Part shown: positions 34,954-44,993 of the stretch, piece by piece
Layout of the letters: every line of letters begins with the position of its first letter
How positions within the stretch are numbered: the first letter of the stretch is position 1
Source of the DNA: Carya illinoinensis
Taxonomy: Eukaryota; Streptophyta; Magnoliopsida; Fagales; Juglandaceae
Direction: 5' to 3'
DNA: 64,000 nt
NCBI RefSeq assembly: GCF_018687715.1
Contig: NC_056760.1
Location: 25,265,001-25,329,000 of the forward strand
Made by a program: the position numbers and the translations under genes
The notes under the pieces: generated by a model
Seen by the model: only the letters and a program-made list of their open reading frames with translations
What the model was told of the DNA's origin: nothing
The model's database searches: none

Positions 34954-36144
34954 ACTATCTGAATGTTGAGGTCAAAGGTTTGAGCTTGTTTCGGAATTTA
35001 CGCGTCGTGAAGGGGAGGTGGAGCTGCAGAAGAGGGAGGGAGGTCTCGTTGCTTGTTAAAACATTTTCCAATTGCATCCAAACGTGAATATTTCTTTCAG
35101 ATTTAGTTTTAGCCAGAAATGAACCCAATAGAGCTAGAATCAGATCGCATACAAAATGCAGCCAAAAAAAAAAAAAGAAATCCAACATTCAGAGGGGAAC
35201 ACAAAAAATTGCAATCATGAAAAAAATTGAATTAAATCAACGGTGAAAAGAATAGATACCCAAAGAAAATAATATGCAAGTGAGCGTTCCTAATCTTCTG
35301 TTTCTTCTTCTTCTTTTTCTTCTTCTTCTTCTTCTTCTTCGGTCAAGTTTGTTCACGAAAGTAGGGGAGTTCGTACTTTGCACCAAAAAGTGGAAGGATA
35401 GTGATGAATTGTGTGAGAAAGGAAAGAAATTGAAGAAACTGTTGGAAACCATAGACGCTTCAGTATCTAAAAAAAACAAAAAACAAAATCCACATCAGGT
35501 GTTGGGTGTGGGATGGTGGATAGTTGTTGATGTATAGAAAAACTCTTATGATAATAGAGGTGAAGAGGGGGAGAGAACAAGAGGTTGGACGAGATGTCCA
35601 GATTGTGTAGAAGCAAAGTAGTCTCCCTCTTGGTTATATGTCTTTCCCTTTTAATCTTCTTTTCCTTCCTTTATGCCTTATATTTATCAGCCTTTAATCA
35701 ATTCACCCCTTTCTAACGGCTAGCTTGTTACGATCTGTCTTATGTTTTCAATCTTACGTCACCTCACAGTTATATGATGGACCTCTCTTTATCTTATCTG
35801 TTTCTCTTATCTGTTTCTCTTAATGATCAAGGGGTTTTATTCTCCTATAGGCTAGACCATATATTTTGGTCTTCACTCATTTTATGCCCAACACTATGTA
35901 ATTTACTTTTATATTAATACACAAAAAAAAAAAAAAATCATAAAAGATACAAATTAATATACTTAATAAACATAAGTAAATGCAAATCATAATAGAAAAC
36001 GAGAAAAAAAAAGTATCATGTATTAATTGATAAATCCCAGGAGGTCTCTTAGCACTCGCTGATGATTTTTCTCTTGCCTAAGCGAGTTTGGACTTTTGAC
36101 TTCTGTCGAGAAGAACGTATAGTATTCGATTACTGCTGATTTCA
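34954..36144. other. Intergenic: unit 2-specific stretch, end of duplication, LINE leader
   Basis: 34954-35548 is absent from unit 1. It holds a TTC-repeat (35304-35340) and a weak open frame (35274-35537) with a lysine-rich end that I do not recognise. 35549-35755 matches 8516-8700. 35756-36144 shows no gene. A poly(A) run lies at 35922-35937. The LINE's 5' end probably lies between 36000 and 36145 but I cannot place it. Confidence 0.45.
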
Positions 36145-36156
36145 TTGGATGCAGAG

Positions 36157-38315
36157 ATGCTAGAAGAGATCATAGCAAAGTGGGGCAACCTTAAACTGAA
36201 GGAAGCAGAACAACTCAAGATCAAGGAAAACAACTATAATATAGATGTGGTTATGAAACGTGGAAAACTGTCTGGTTGGCTTGTTGGTAACGGACAAGGT
36301 AGTAAACAAGTAAGTTATCAGGACCACAATGCTGAGCTGCAAAAGGATGGTTGCACTTTCAAGAAGTTTGCGCTAATTTAATTTTATGCAAATCCCAGAG
36401 TGATCATGATTTACTAAGAGTTTGGAAAGGCAGACCATGGTCTTTTGGTCGTAACTTGCTCTGTTTGAATTCTTTGGATGGTTTCTTATCAACGAAAGAT
36501 TTGACATTTAGTAGAAAAGTGTTGTTGGTTCAACTCCATAACTTGCCATTGAGTGGGATGACTGAGGGAATTGGTGTTCAAGTCGATAACAAAATAGGGA
36601 ATGTGATGGCACTAGATGTGGATGAAGATGGCGTTGGCTGGGGTCAATTTCTCATAATCAAATTGACATTGATATTACCAAGCCACTAATGAGAGGTACC
36701 CTTTTAAGTTTTCAAGGTAATCAATATTGGATATCCTTGAAGTATGAGAGATTACCAAACTTTTGTTTTAGATGTAGAATTAACAAATAGGGCTGTTCAT
36801 CTAGTCCGGATTTTATCCGAACCGGTCCTTTACTGGATTCCGATTCCGGTACGGGCTGAAATCCGGATAGTAAAACCCGGACCTATGATGTCCGGATACG
36901 GATTTAAAATCTGGGTACCGGATTAAAAACCCGGTACCCGGTTCCTTTATGTTTTTTTTTTCCCCCCAATGCATATCTCCTCCCCCCCTCTCTCTCGTTC
37001 ATCTGAGCTTCTGAATCCTAGCCGCTGCTGCTTCTCTCTCTCCCTCATCAAACCCAAAGATGTTTTGGGGCTTTTGCGCACATTGGTTAGAGAGAGAAAG
37101 ACAACAAATGAGATACGGGTATTGATTCAAACCCAAAAGATGTTTTGGGGCTTTCGTCGGCGTCAACGTCGAGTGCAAGTGTGGAGGAGTGCAGATGGGA
37201 GCTGGAGAGGGAGAGAAATGAGAGGGCTAGGGCGAGATGGGATACACAGATGAGGGAGGGAGAGGGAGGGAGAGAAGGAGAGGGAGAGTGTTTTCTACAT
37301 GCGGGTGCATTTTAGCCGCCGCTGCTTCCTTTCGAGTATGCGGGAAAAGGTGATATGCCCCCTAGTTTTTCAACAAACCGGCCGATACGAACGAAAGATC
37401 CATACGCATAGGGAGGATCGACGACTCTGGGAGTAGTCAATGTAGGAGGGGAGATTTTCTTGAGAGATTTCGGCGGCGAAAGGACAACTCTGATTTTTGG
37501 AGAATGGGACACCAGCGACGAAGCTCGATCGTATTCTTCAATAATATTGGACAAATCTTCATCAAAGGTGATTGAAACTAGAGTTTTCCAAATCTCCGCT
37601 CGGTGACTGACACCTCAGAGTAATGGAATCTGAATAATCACAGAACTCACTGAGCTTAACCATTAACTCTGTAAAATCCCAAACCAAAAAGCAAAACACT
37701 CTCAACAAATAGATTCACGGAAAAAGCAAAATCGAATCGAAACGCGTAGAGCCGGAATCTGGGTAAACCGAATCGAGAAAAAGCAAAATTGAATTGAAAA
37801 GCAAAAAAGGAAAAACCGAGTAAACCTGGAATCTGGATTTTCAGGTTTTAAAAAATCCGGATTCACACGGGTTCCAGATCGGATCATAATCGGGTATACC
37901 CGGGCCGAAACCCAATCCGGATTTAACACCCGGGTTCCGGGCCGGGTATACCCGGATATCCAGTCCGAAACCTGGATGAACAGTCCTATTAACAAATATG
38001 TCCTTGCACATGGTCAGCCAAAACTAATATGGTGCTTGGCTTCGAGCATCTTCATCAAAATACACTAGTACTGGCAACTAAGATGGAGATAAAGGGGAAA
38101 GGGTGCATGTGGCCTCAAACCCTATTAAGTTGCATGGAAAAGATAATAACATGTCAAGGGACTCTAAAAAATTTGTCAAGGAATCTTCAACCACTTATAA
38201 AGAGGCTGAATTCTTAAAACATTCCTTGAGAAAAGCTGTGAATCAGGAGAATCACCATCTAACTCATAAACAGCACATAGCAAGTCAACTTTTTGAAAAG
38301 GAAACTATGGAAATG
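36157..38315 (+). pseudogene. LINE ORF1 (DUF4283/zinc-knuckle gag-like), first part
   Basis: From ATG 36157 the sequence reads LEEIIAKWGNLKLKEAEQL and then QKDGCTFKKFA. After a frameshift near 36365 it continues RVWKGRPWSFGRNLLCLNSL, VQLHNLPLSGMTEGIG and DVDEDGVGWGQFLIIK, the usual DUF4283 layout of plant LINE ORF1. This leads to RLPNFCFRCRI, the start of a CCHC knuckle that is interrupted by the hAT-like element at 36788. After that element it resumes NKYVLAHGQ and later KEAEFLKHSLRKAVNQENHH, up to the Ty3 insertion. ORF1 proteins bind LINE RNA. This one is broken by frameshifts and insertions. Confidence 0.7.
36788..37988. mobile_element. hAT-like non-autonomous element in LINE ORF1
   Basis: The ends are TAGGGCTGTTCATCTAG (left) and, inverted, TAGGACTGTTCATCCAG (right). 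They are flanked by a perfect 8-bp duplication TTAACAAA (36780-36787 and 37989-37996). Both subterminal zones are packed with TCCGG/ACCCGG motifs (36800-36950 and 37850-37980), candidate transposase-binding repeats. It is the same family as 2572-5293. No transposase was found. Confidence 0.85.
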
Positions 38316-39639
38316 TGACTCACTCAAAAATGAGTAGCACTAATGCTATCCCAAGTGCAGGAGGATATCGTGTAATAATTAGGAATAAATTCCCAGATCG
38401 TCACCTCAGGAAAAGTTACTTAAAATTAAACTTGTTGAAAAATGTGAAAAACTTCACAAAGAGAAAACAAGAGGATGATATGTACAATGAATGAAAGAGG
38501 TTACTAGTCATGGACTAGATTCATATTTTTAGATTTTTGATTGTCGGATTGGAATGTAAATGACTAACAGATTAAATTCAGAGATTAATAAAACTAAATT
38601 AAGAATTAAACTAGATTAGAAAGTAATTGACAAAACATGCATTGAAAATTGAAAATGCATAAAACCAATATTCTAGGGTTTATCATTGTATCTAAATCAC
38701 AAATTCTCAAATTAAACCATAACAATTGTAATCACTATTAAAATGAAAGCTTAATGAAACAATAAAAATAAATAACATGAAATAAGTAAACAACAATTAA
38801 ATTACCCAACTAAAACAAAAACAAAAGCTCTCTACCAAACCCTTCTTGCAATAAATTAAACTAGTACATTTAATTAAAAACTTCTAAAACAATTCCTTTA
38901 TTTCATGAAACAAACTAGCATACTTGATTAAAAACTTCTAAAACAATTCTCTTGTTGCATGAAACCAAGTAGCACACTTGAAAGAAATTAAGGTATTACA
39001 ATTAATGAGATAAAATTCTAAAACAATTCTTAATACTTAATAAAAATTCTTAAAACAACAAAGCATTGTAGGCAAAAACAAAAACTGCCCAATCTATTTT
39101 AAGAAAGAAAAGTCAAAGAAAATGAAATGAAAATTCTGCTACTTAAACGGAAGAGAAGGAAAATAAACTCAAGGTTGCCCTACGGCTATATATGGAAAGA
39201 AAACTCAAACGGGAAAACAAGTGCAACTTCAAGAACTTAGTTGCTCAACTGTAGCCGAATGAAAAACCAAAAAAAACAATAGCTCTCTCTAGCTTCTAAA
39301 CGGAAAGAAGTAAGTAAAAAAAACTGTTGTTGCCGCTAGTCTTCTAAATGAAAAGAAAATAATTCAAAAACTAAAACTTCCTCCTGCTGCTGCTGCTACC
39401 ACTTAATAAATAGCTGCACGTCCAGCTGCTCCAGCTAACCGAATACTCCTTCCCTGCTGCTGATTCCAGCTAAATAGATAGCTGATCTCCAGCTGCTGCA
39501 CGTGCATGTTGCTGCCTCCCATTCTTCTCCTGCTGCACGTTCGAGTGTATACATCCATGTACTGTTGTAGATCCGACAAAGGGAATAAGACCTGCTGTCT
39601 TCCTGTGCTTCAGGTCTGAAATGCTCTTGCTTTCCAACA

Positions 39640-40232
39640 ACATCCAGCGTGTGTGAGTGGCTGCTGTCCGGCTGTGTGCTTTTGAGTGAGTTGGTGTCAC
39701 TTTTCTGCATGTGTGTTGCATGTTGTCTGCATATGTGCGTTGCATGTTGGTCTGCATGTGTTCCTGCATGTGTCCGAATGATGCTTTCTGTTCTGCATGT
39801 GCATGTGTGCTTGTCCTTGCTGCAGGTTCATTGCTATAGTAGCTGCTGCACATCCGAGTGAATGGTCTGCTGCATGTGCATTGTGTTCTGCATATGTCCG
39901 AATGGTCTGCTGTCTGAGTGTTCCTGCTGTCATGCATGTGTGAACTGGCTGTGTGCTTTTCCTTGCTGCTGCACATCCGAGTGAGTGGGTGTGTGTGCTG
40001 TCCACTGCATGTCTGCATGTGCTGTCCGAATGATGCTTTCTGTTCTACATGTGTGCTGGTTTGTTTGAGTGCTGTCCGAATGATGCTTTCTGTTCTGCAT
40101 GTGTGCTGTCTACTGCATGTCTGCATGTGCTGTCCGAATGATGCTTTCTGTTCTGCATGTGTGCTGGTTTGTTTGAGTGCTGTCCGAATGATGCTTTCTG
40201 TTCTGCATGTGTGCTGGTTTGTTTGTTCTTGA
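39640..40232. repeat. Tandem repeats in the LTR (TGCTGTCCGAATGATGCTTT units)
   Basis: Repeated blocks of TGCTGTCCGAATGATGCTTT, CTGTTCTGCATGTGTGCTG and CTGCATGTCTGCATG. There are four copies of the core near 40026-40200 here, against two or three in the other LTR (49449-49540). Copy number differs between LTRs, which would otherwise be identical at insertion. Confidence 0.8.
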
Positions 40233-40275
40233 TTTTCCTCAGCATAATCTCTCTTTGCTGAGATAACTTTGAAGC

Positions 40276-40713
40276 TCAACGAAACCAAGCCTCAACCGTA
40301 GCCTTCCATGATCGACTAGCGACATAAGGAATGCCTAGCAAATGTGAGCTAAACTTCCATATGGCCACTGCTATATTACCTCCATAGAGAACATGGTTGA
40401 GATCCTCAAAAGCACCTTCATGGGAGCATTTGCACTTGGAAACTAAAGGGACACCAATTCTTCTAATCTGATCATCCACAGAAAGGTTATTAGTCAATGC
40501 CTTCCACATGAGTATGGAAAATTTCTTTGGCAAAATACCATGCCAAATCCAATGAGACCATTGAGATTTAGGAGCAGTAACTCGAACAAAAGACCAAACA
40601 CTCTTGGTAGGGAAAGACCCATCCGACGTAACTAGCCATATAAGACGGTCATCACCTTGCTTTCGACCCCCAAGATTAGAAACAATTGCCTCCGCTACAT
40701 CAGTCCCCACCAA
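40276..40713 (-). pseudogene. LINE reverse-transcriptase zinc-binding (zf-RVT) fragment captured in LTR
   Basis: A 145-codon open frame in the same direction as the Ty3 element. It contains SDGSFPTKSVWSFVRV, WHGILPKKFSILMWKA, VDDQIRRIGVPLVSKCKC and LNHVLYGGNIAVAIWKF, the layout of the zf-RVT domain at the C-terminus of plant LINE ORF2. The same segment lies in the other LTR (50032-49595), so capture came before this insertion. The six or so residue differences between the two copies show no sign of protein-level constraint. The LTR start is about 300 bases upstream, so the fragment lies in or near U3. Confidence 0.8.
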
Positions 40714-41007
40714 CTACACTAGCTTCTCTACATCCCAACTATTGTTTAGGAAACACAAGGAGAACAAGGAGAACAATGGTACAAACACAAATGATAATAG
40801 AAAGCAAGAAAAATTATGGACTAGAATGCACAGTAATCAATAGTTGGTAGAATTCAAGTAGAAATTCATGCTTTTAATCAATTAAAATTACAACTTTGAT
40901 TTATTCACTTTAACCATTTTTTCATTTAAAACCAATAATAATGTCATGATGAATTTAAAATACATTGGTTTTAAATAGCTAAAATATGCAATATTTCAGC
41001 TCAATCA

Positions 41008-41021
41008 CACCCCCCAACTAG
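41008..41021 (-). other. Polypurine tract of the Ty3 element
   Basis: CTAGTTGGGGGGTG on the minus strand, directly before the 3' LTR start. Confidence 0.8.
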
Positions 41022-42005
41022 CATTTTGCTAATCCTTGAGCAAAATAGTGAAAATTAATTGAGATGAACATTGCATAAAACTCGAAATTCAAACAAAAGC
41101 AATCAAACATAATTCTGAATTCTCACAAAAGTGACATGTTACCACTAAACCACCAGGGGCTATACCCATCAAGACTATCTCAACAATCTTTCACGTAGAA
41201 TTGAGGCAAATTCCTCATAACTCAAATGTGTGTGTGGAGCTAAACTGGCTGTGCATTCCTTATTACTAGCCATGATTTGTCATAGGATTTTTCAACCTTA
41301 AGATTAATCGTTGCTGATTCTAACTACCTCAAAGCCCAAGGGACTAGCAGTTTTCACGCCAGCTCTGTTTTTTAAAGGTTGGACACTCAACCCCCAAAGT
41401 CTTGGGTAACTGTTTCTAGCCCTTTTTACTTAGGAAAGTTCACTAAGTTGCCTTTATTCCTTTTCTCTCTTTTTTTTTTTTTCATTCTAATGTTTTCATT
41501 TTTTTTTTTTGGCATGGCTCGGTAGTCCTGCAGTTTACTTCTCAAGTGTTAAATCAATGAATGGTAAATAAGGAACACTATAAGCGTAAGCATGTGCAAA
41601 ATGTCCTTCAAAATTTGCCTTTCGTTCTACAAAAATTTTATCAAGTTTCATCTCAATAAGCATAACATCCCGGTGTTTCAAGCCACATATCAACAAAACA
41701 TGATGCATAAAAAATCATGCTCTATGTTTAAGCTTGAAAATAAATTTTTCACAAATGATCCCGCTCAACTACTCCACCAAGATGCTCAAATTTCACAAAT
41801 CTTAAATTTCAAAATTTTTTTTTTTATATGTGCACACATGCTACCCCCCAACTAGTGAGATACATAGTCCTCAATGAATCGAACGAAAGAAAACAAAGTG
41901 CACAGAACTAAGCAAAACAAACAATCAACATGAAATATAAAATCAAAGCAAAAGAACAAATAAAAACAAAGCAAGTAAAGAAAATTGTAAAGAAGGAAAA
42001 ACAAC
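41022..42005 (-). other. Non-coding region between pol and the 3' LTR, with a second polypurine tract
   Basis: About 1 kb without a credible ORF in the place where some Athila elements carry an envelope-like gene. A second CTAGTTGGGGGG lies at 41855-41844 (minus), an exact 12-base repeat of the terminal polypurine tract. T-rich and A-rich runs occur at 41469-41510 and 41815-41824. Confidence 0.65.
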
Positions 42006-44942
42006 TTAAAGCACTCCCCTGGGGTCTTGCACAAGCAAGATCTCTTCATGTGGATCAAAGACCTTCAGAAATGACTTTAGACGTTGTCCGTTGACAGTGA
42101 AGCTATTACCATTCTTCAGATTGACAATGTCTACCGCGCCATGAGGATGAACGGTCTTTACAATGTACAGCCCACTCCATCGGGATTTCAACTTTCTAGG
42201 AAAAATATGCAAGCGAGAGTTGTAAAGAAGAACTTCCTGGCCAAGTGTGAAATGCTTTGGATGAATTTTCTGATCATGCAGAATTTTCATGCGTTCCTTT
42301 GCCAGTTGCGCGTTGTCATAAGCATTCCGACGAGCTTCATCCAATTCATTGATCTGCAATTTTCTCAACCCTGAAGCTTCATCAAGTGACATGTTAACAT
42401 GTTTTATGGCCCAAAGAACTCGATGCTGAATGTCAACAGGTAAATGACAAGCTTTACCATAAACTAATCGATAGGAAGACATCCCTAGATTTGTTTTAAA
42501 AGCTGTCCTATAAGCCCACAAAGCATCAATAAGCTTAATTGACCAATCTTTCCTATTAGGATTTACTGTTTTCTCCAGAATGATTTTTATCTCTCTGTTT
42601 GCCAATTCAGCTTGCCCATTTGTTTGAGGGTGATAAGGGGTAGAAACTCTGTGTGTGATACCATATTTCTTCATAAGTGTAGAAAATGGTTTATTGCAAA
42701 AATGAGAACCCCCGTCACTAATGATAACCTTGGGCATGCCAAATCGAGCAAACAAAGATTGTAAAAACTTTAGTACAACATGATGGTCATTGGTTTTGCA
42801 AGCGATGGCCTCAACCCACTTTGAAAGATAGTCCACAGCCAATAAAATATATGTGTTTCCAAAGGAAACCGGAAAAGGTCCCATGAAGTCTATTCCCCAA
42901 CAATCAAAGATTTCTAAAGTAAGAATGGGGGAAAGGGGCATCATGTTTCTTTTGCTAAGGGCTCCCAACTTTTGACAAGACTCATATGCTTTACAAAAAT
43001 TGTAAGCATCCTTAAACATGGAAGGCCAATAAAAACCGCTTTGCAAAATTTTTGCCACTGTTTTATTTGCTAAAAAATGACCACCACATGCACCAATATG
43101 ACAAAATCTCAATACCGAAGAAAACTCATCATCAGGAATGCATCTCCGAATCAATTGGTTCGAACAATATTTGAAAAGATAAGGGTCATCAAAGTAGAAA
43201 TGTTTTACCTCAGATAAAAACCGACGCTTATCTTGGGTTGACCATTCAGAAGGCATTCGCTCAGTTACCAGATAATTGACTATGTCAGCATACCAGGGAG
43301 CTCTATCAACCACAAACAGCTGCTCATCCGGGAAACTATCATCAAGAGAAAGGCTGACATGTGAAGAAGGAGATGATGACAATCTAGAGAGGTGGTCAGC
43401 TACCACGTTTTCAACTCCTTTCTTGTCCTTAATGTTGATGTTGAACTCTTGAAGTAATAGAATCCAGCGAATCAAGCGTGGTTTTGCATCTTTCTTAGCC
43501 AACAAATACTTAAGAGCAGAGTGGTCAGTGAAAATAGTAACAGGAGAACCAAGAATATAAGCCCGGAATTTATCAAGTGCAAAAACCACTGCAAGCAATT
43601 CTTTTTCAGTAGTGGTATAATTTTTCTGGGCATCATTCAAAGTTCTACTGGCATAATAAATCACAAAAGGTCTGTTATCCACTCGCTGCCCCAAAACAGC
43701 TCCTAAGGCATAGTCACTAGCATCTGTCATAATCTCAAAGAGAAGGTCCCACTGCGGGGGTTGCACAATAGGGGCAGTGGTAAGCGAATTTTTCAAGGTA
43801 TCAAAGGCTTTTTGGCACTCATCAGTCCAAACAAATTCAATATCATTTTGTAGAAGAGTGCACAAAGGTTTTGCAATAGAACTAAACCCTTGAATAAATC
43901 GCCTATAAAAGTCAGCATGACCAAGAAAAGAACGAATATCCCTAACTTTCCTAGGGATAGGAAGTTTAGATATTAATTCAATCTTTGCCTTGTCAACCTT
44001 TATACCCTCAGAAGAAACAACATGCCCCAATACAATGCCCTGAGTAACCATAAATTGGCATTTCTCCCAATTAAGTAAAAGATTTTTTTCCTCACATCTC
44101 TGGAGAATACGTGCCAAATTATGCAAACAACTCTCAAAGGATTTTCCAAAAACAGAGAAATCATCCATGAATATTTCACAAATGTCATCAATCATATCAG
44201 AAAAAATACTCATCATGCATCTCTGAAAAGTAGCTAGAGTATTACACAGACCAAATGACATTCTAGTAAAAGCAAAAGTGCCAAAAGGACAGGTGAAAGT
44301 GGTTTTCTCCTGATCCTCAGGTGCTACAGCAATTTGATAATAACCATAATAGCCATCCAAGAAACAATAATATGCATTACCAGCTACTCTTTCCAAAATT
44401 TGATCCAAGAATGGTAAAGGAAAATGATCCTTCCTACTGGCTGAGTTAAGTTTTCTATAGTCAATGCACATTCTCCAGCCAGTAACCATTCTAGTTGGAA
44501 TCAACTCATTTTTATCATTTTTTATGATAGTCAAACCAGATTTCTTTGGTACCACTTGAGTTGGACTTACCCACTTACTGTCTGAGATGAGATAAATGAT
44601 ACTCACTGCGAGTAGCTTAAGCACCTCCTCTTTCACAACTTCTTTCATGGTAGGATTGAGCCTACGTTGAGCATCACGAACTGGTCTAGCATCGTCTTCA
44701 AGATGGATTCTGTGGGTACATACAGCGGCATCAATGCCTTTGATGTTAGCTATTGTCCAACCAATTGCGCCTCGATGCTTCCTTAATACTTTAATCAACT
44801 GGGCTTCATCCTTCTGATTTAGCTTTGAGGAAATCACCACCGGAAAAGTGCCTTCTTCAGGACCAAGGAACACATACTTTAAATCTTGAGGAAGCGGTTT
44901 CAGCTCCAACTGGGAAACTTCTTCCTTTGAAGATTTAAGCAT
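42006..44942 (-). CDS. Ty3 pol: reverse transcriptase, RNase H, integrase
   Basis: 978 open codons from the ATG at 44942. The reverse transcriptase active site is F258MDD261 followed by FSVFG, with [11 protein letters not shown] upstream. RNase H starts at T406DASDYALGA and ends near VADHLSRL (about residue 521). The integrase zinc region has [10 protein letters not shown], but the first cysteine of the CxxC pair is tyrosine (Y653-E-S-C656), a likely defect. The DD35E triad is D685 (GIDFMG), D743 (ISDGG) and E779 (GQAELANRE). The C-terminus ends near VNGQRLKSF without a chromodomain. The frame is the same as that of gag. Between them lie two TAG codons (44996-44994 and 44978-44976), so the true pol start would be by readthrough or, in the ancestor, as one polyprotein. 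Confidence 0.9.
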   Translation of the reverse strand: MLKSSKEEVSQLELKPLPQDLKYVFLGPEEGTFPVVISSKLNQKDEAQLIKVLRKHRGAIGWTIANIKGIDAAVCTHRIHLEDDARPVRDAQRRLNPTMKEVVKEEVLKLLAVSIIYLISDSKWVSPTQVVPKKSGLTIIKNDKNELIPTRMVTGWRMCIDYRKLNSASRKDHFPLPFLDQILERVAGNAYYCFLDGYYGYYQIAVAPEDQEKTTFTCPFGTFAFTRMSFGLCNTLATFQRCMMSIFSDMIDDICEIFMDDFSVFGKSFESCLHNLARILQRCEEKNLLLNWEKCQFMVTQGIVLGHVVSSEGIKVDKAKIELISKLPIPRKVRDIRSFLGHADFYRRFIQGFSSIAKPLCTLLQNDIEFVWTDECQKAFDTLKNSLTTAPIVQPPQWDLLFEIMTDASDYALGAVLGQRVDNRPFVIYYASRTLNDAQKNYTTTEKELLAVVFALDKFRAYILGSPVTIFTDHSALKYLLAKKDAKPRLIRWILLLQEFNINIKDKKGVENVVADHLSRLSSSPSSHVSLSLDDSFPDEQLFVVDRAPWYADIVNYLVTERMPSEWSTQDKRRFLSEVKHFYFDDPYLFKYCSNQLIRRCIPDDEFSSVLRFCHIGACGGHFLANKTVAKILQSGFYWPSMFKDAYNFCKAYESCQKLGALSKRNMMPLSPILTLEIFDCWGIDFMGPFPVSFGNTYILLAVDYLSKWVEAIACKTNDHHVVLKFLQSLFARFGMPKVIISDGGSHFCNKPFSTLMKKYGITHRVSTPYHPQTNGQAELANREIKIILEKTVNPNRKDWSIKLIDALWAYRTAFKTNLGMSSYRLVYGKACHLPVDIQHRVLWAIKHVNMSLDEASGLRKLQINELDEARRNAYDNAQLAKERMKILHDQKIHPKHFTLGQEVLLYNSRLHIFPRKLKSRWSGLYIVKTVHPHGAVDIVNLKNGNSFTVNGQRLKSFLKVFDPHEEILLVQDPRGVL

Positions 44943-44993
44943 GTCTGGTGGTGGTAGAGCTTCAAACTGGGGTTTCTATCTTGCTCCCGCAAA

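Larger units (their letters stand above)
38316..41007 (-). repeat. 3' LTR of the Ty3 element, 2692 bp
   Basis: Unusually long and composite. Near its 5' side (minus orientation) lies a LINE zf-RVT fragment (40713-40276), then a CATGTG/CTGCATG-rich tandem-repeat zone (about 40230-39640), then an AT-rich remainder. It has one more repeat unit of about 108 bp (around 40060-40170) than the 5' LTR. Confidence 0.9.

Noticed and set aside
35274..35537. Open frame with a poly-leucine start and lysine-rich tail
   Set aside because: The leucines come from a TTC/CTT microsatellite, and the rest matches nothing I can name. Kept only as a note in the intergenic entry.
39470..40288. 272-codon open frame on the minus strand in the LTR, with many repeated histidine/threonine residues
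   Set aside because: It is a translation of CATGTG/CTGCATG tandem repeats. Frames are open on both strands and its length changes with repeat number, so I treat it as a repeat, not a gene.
41022..42005. Envelope-like gene expected after pol in some Athila elements
   Set aside because: No frame longer than about 87 codons and no signal peptide or membrane pattern in the right orientation.
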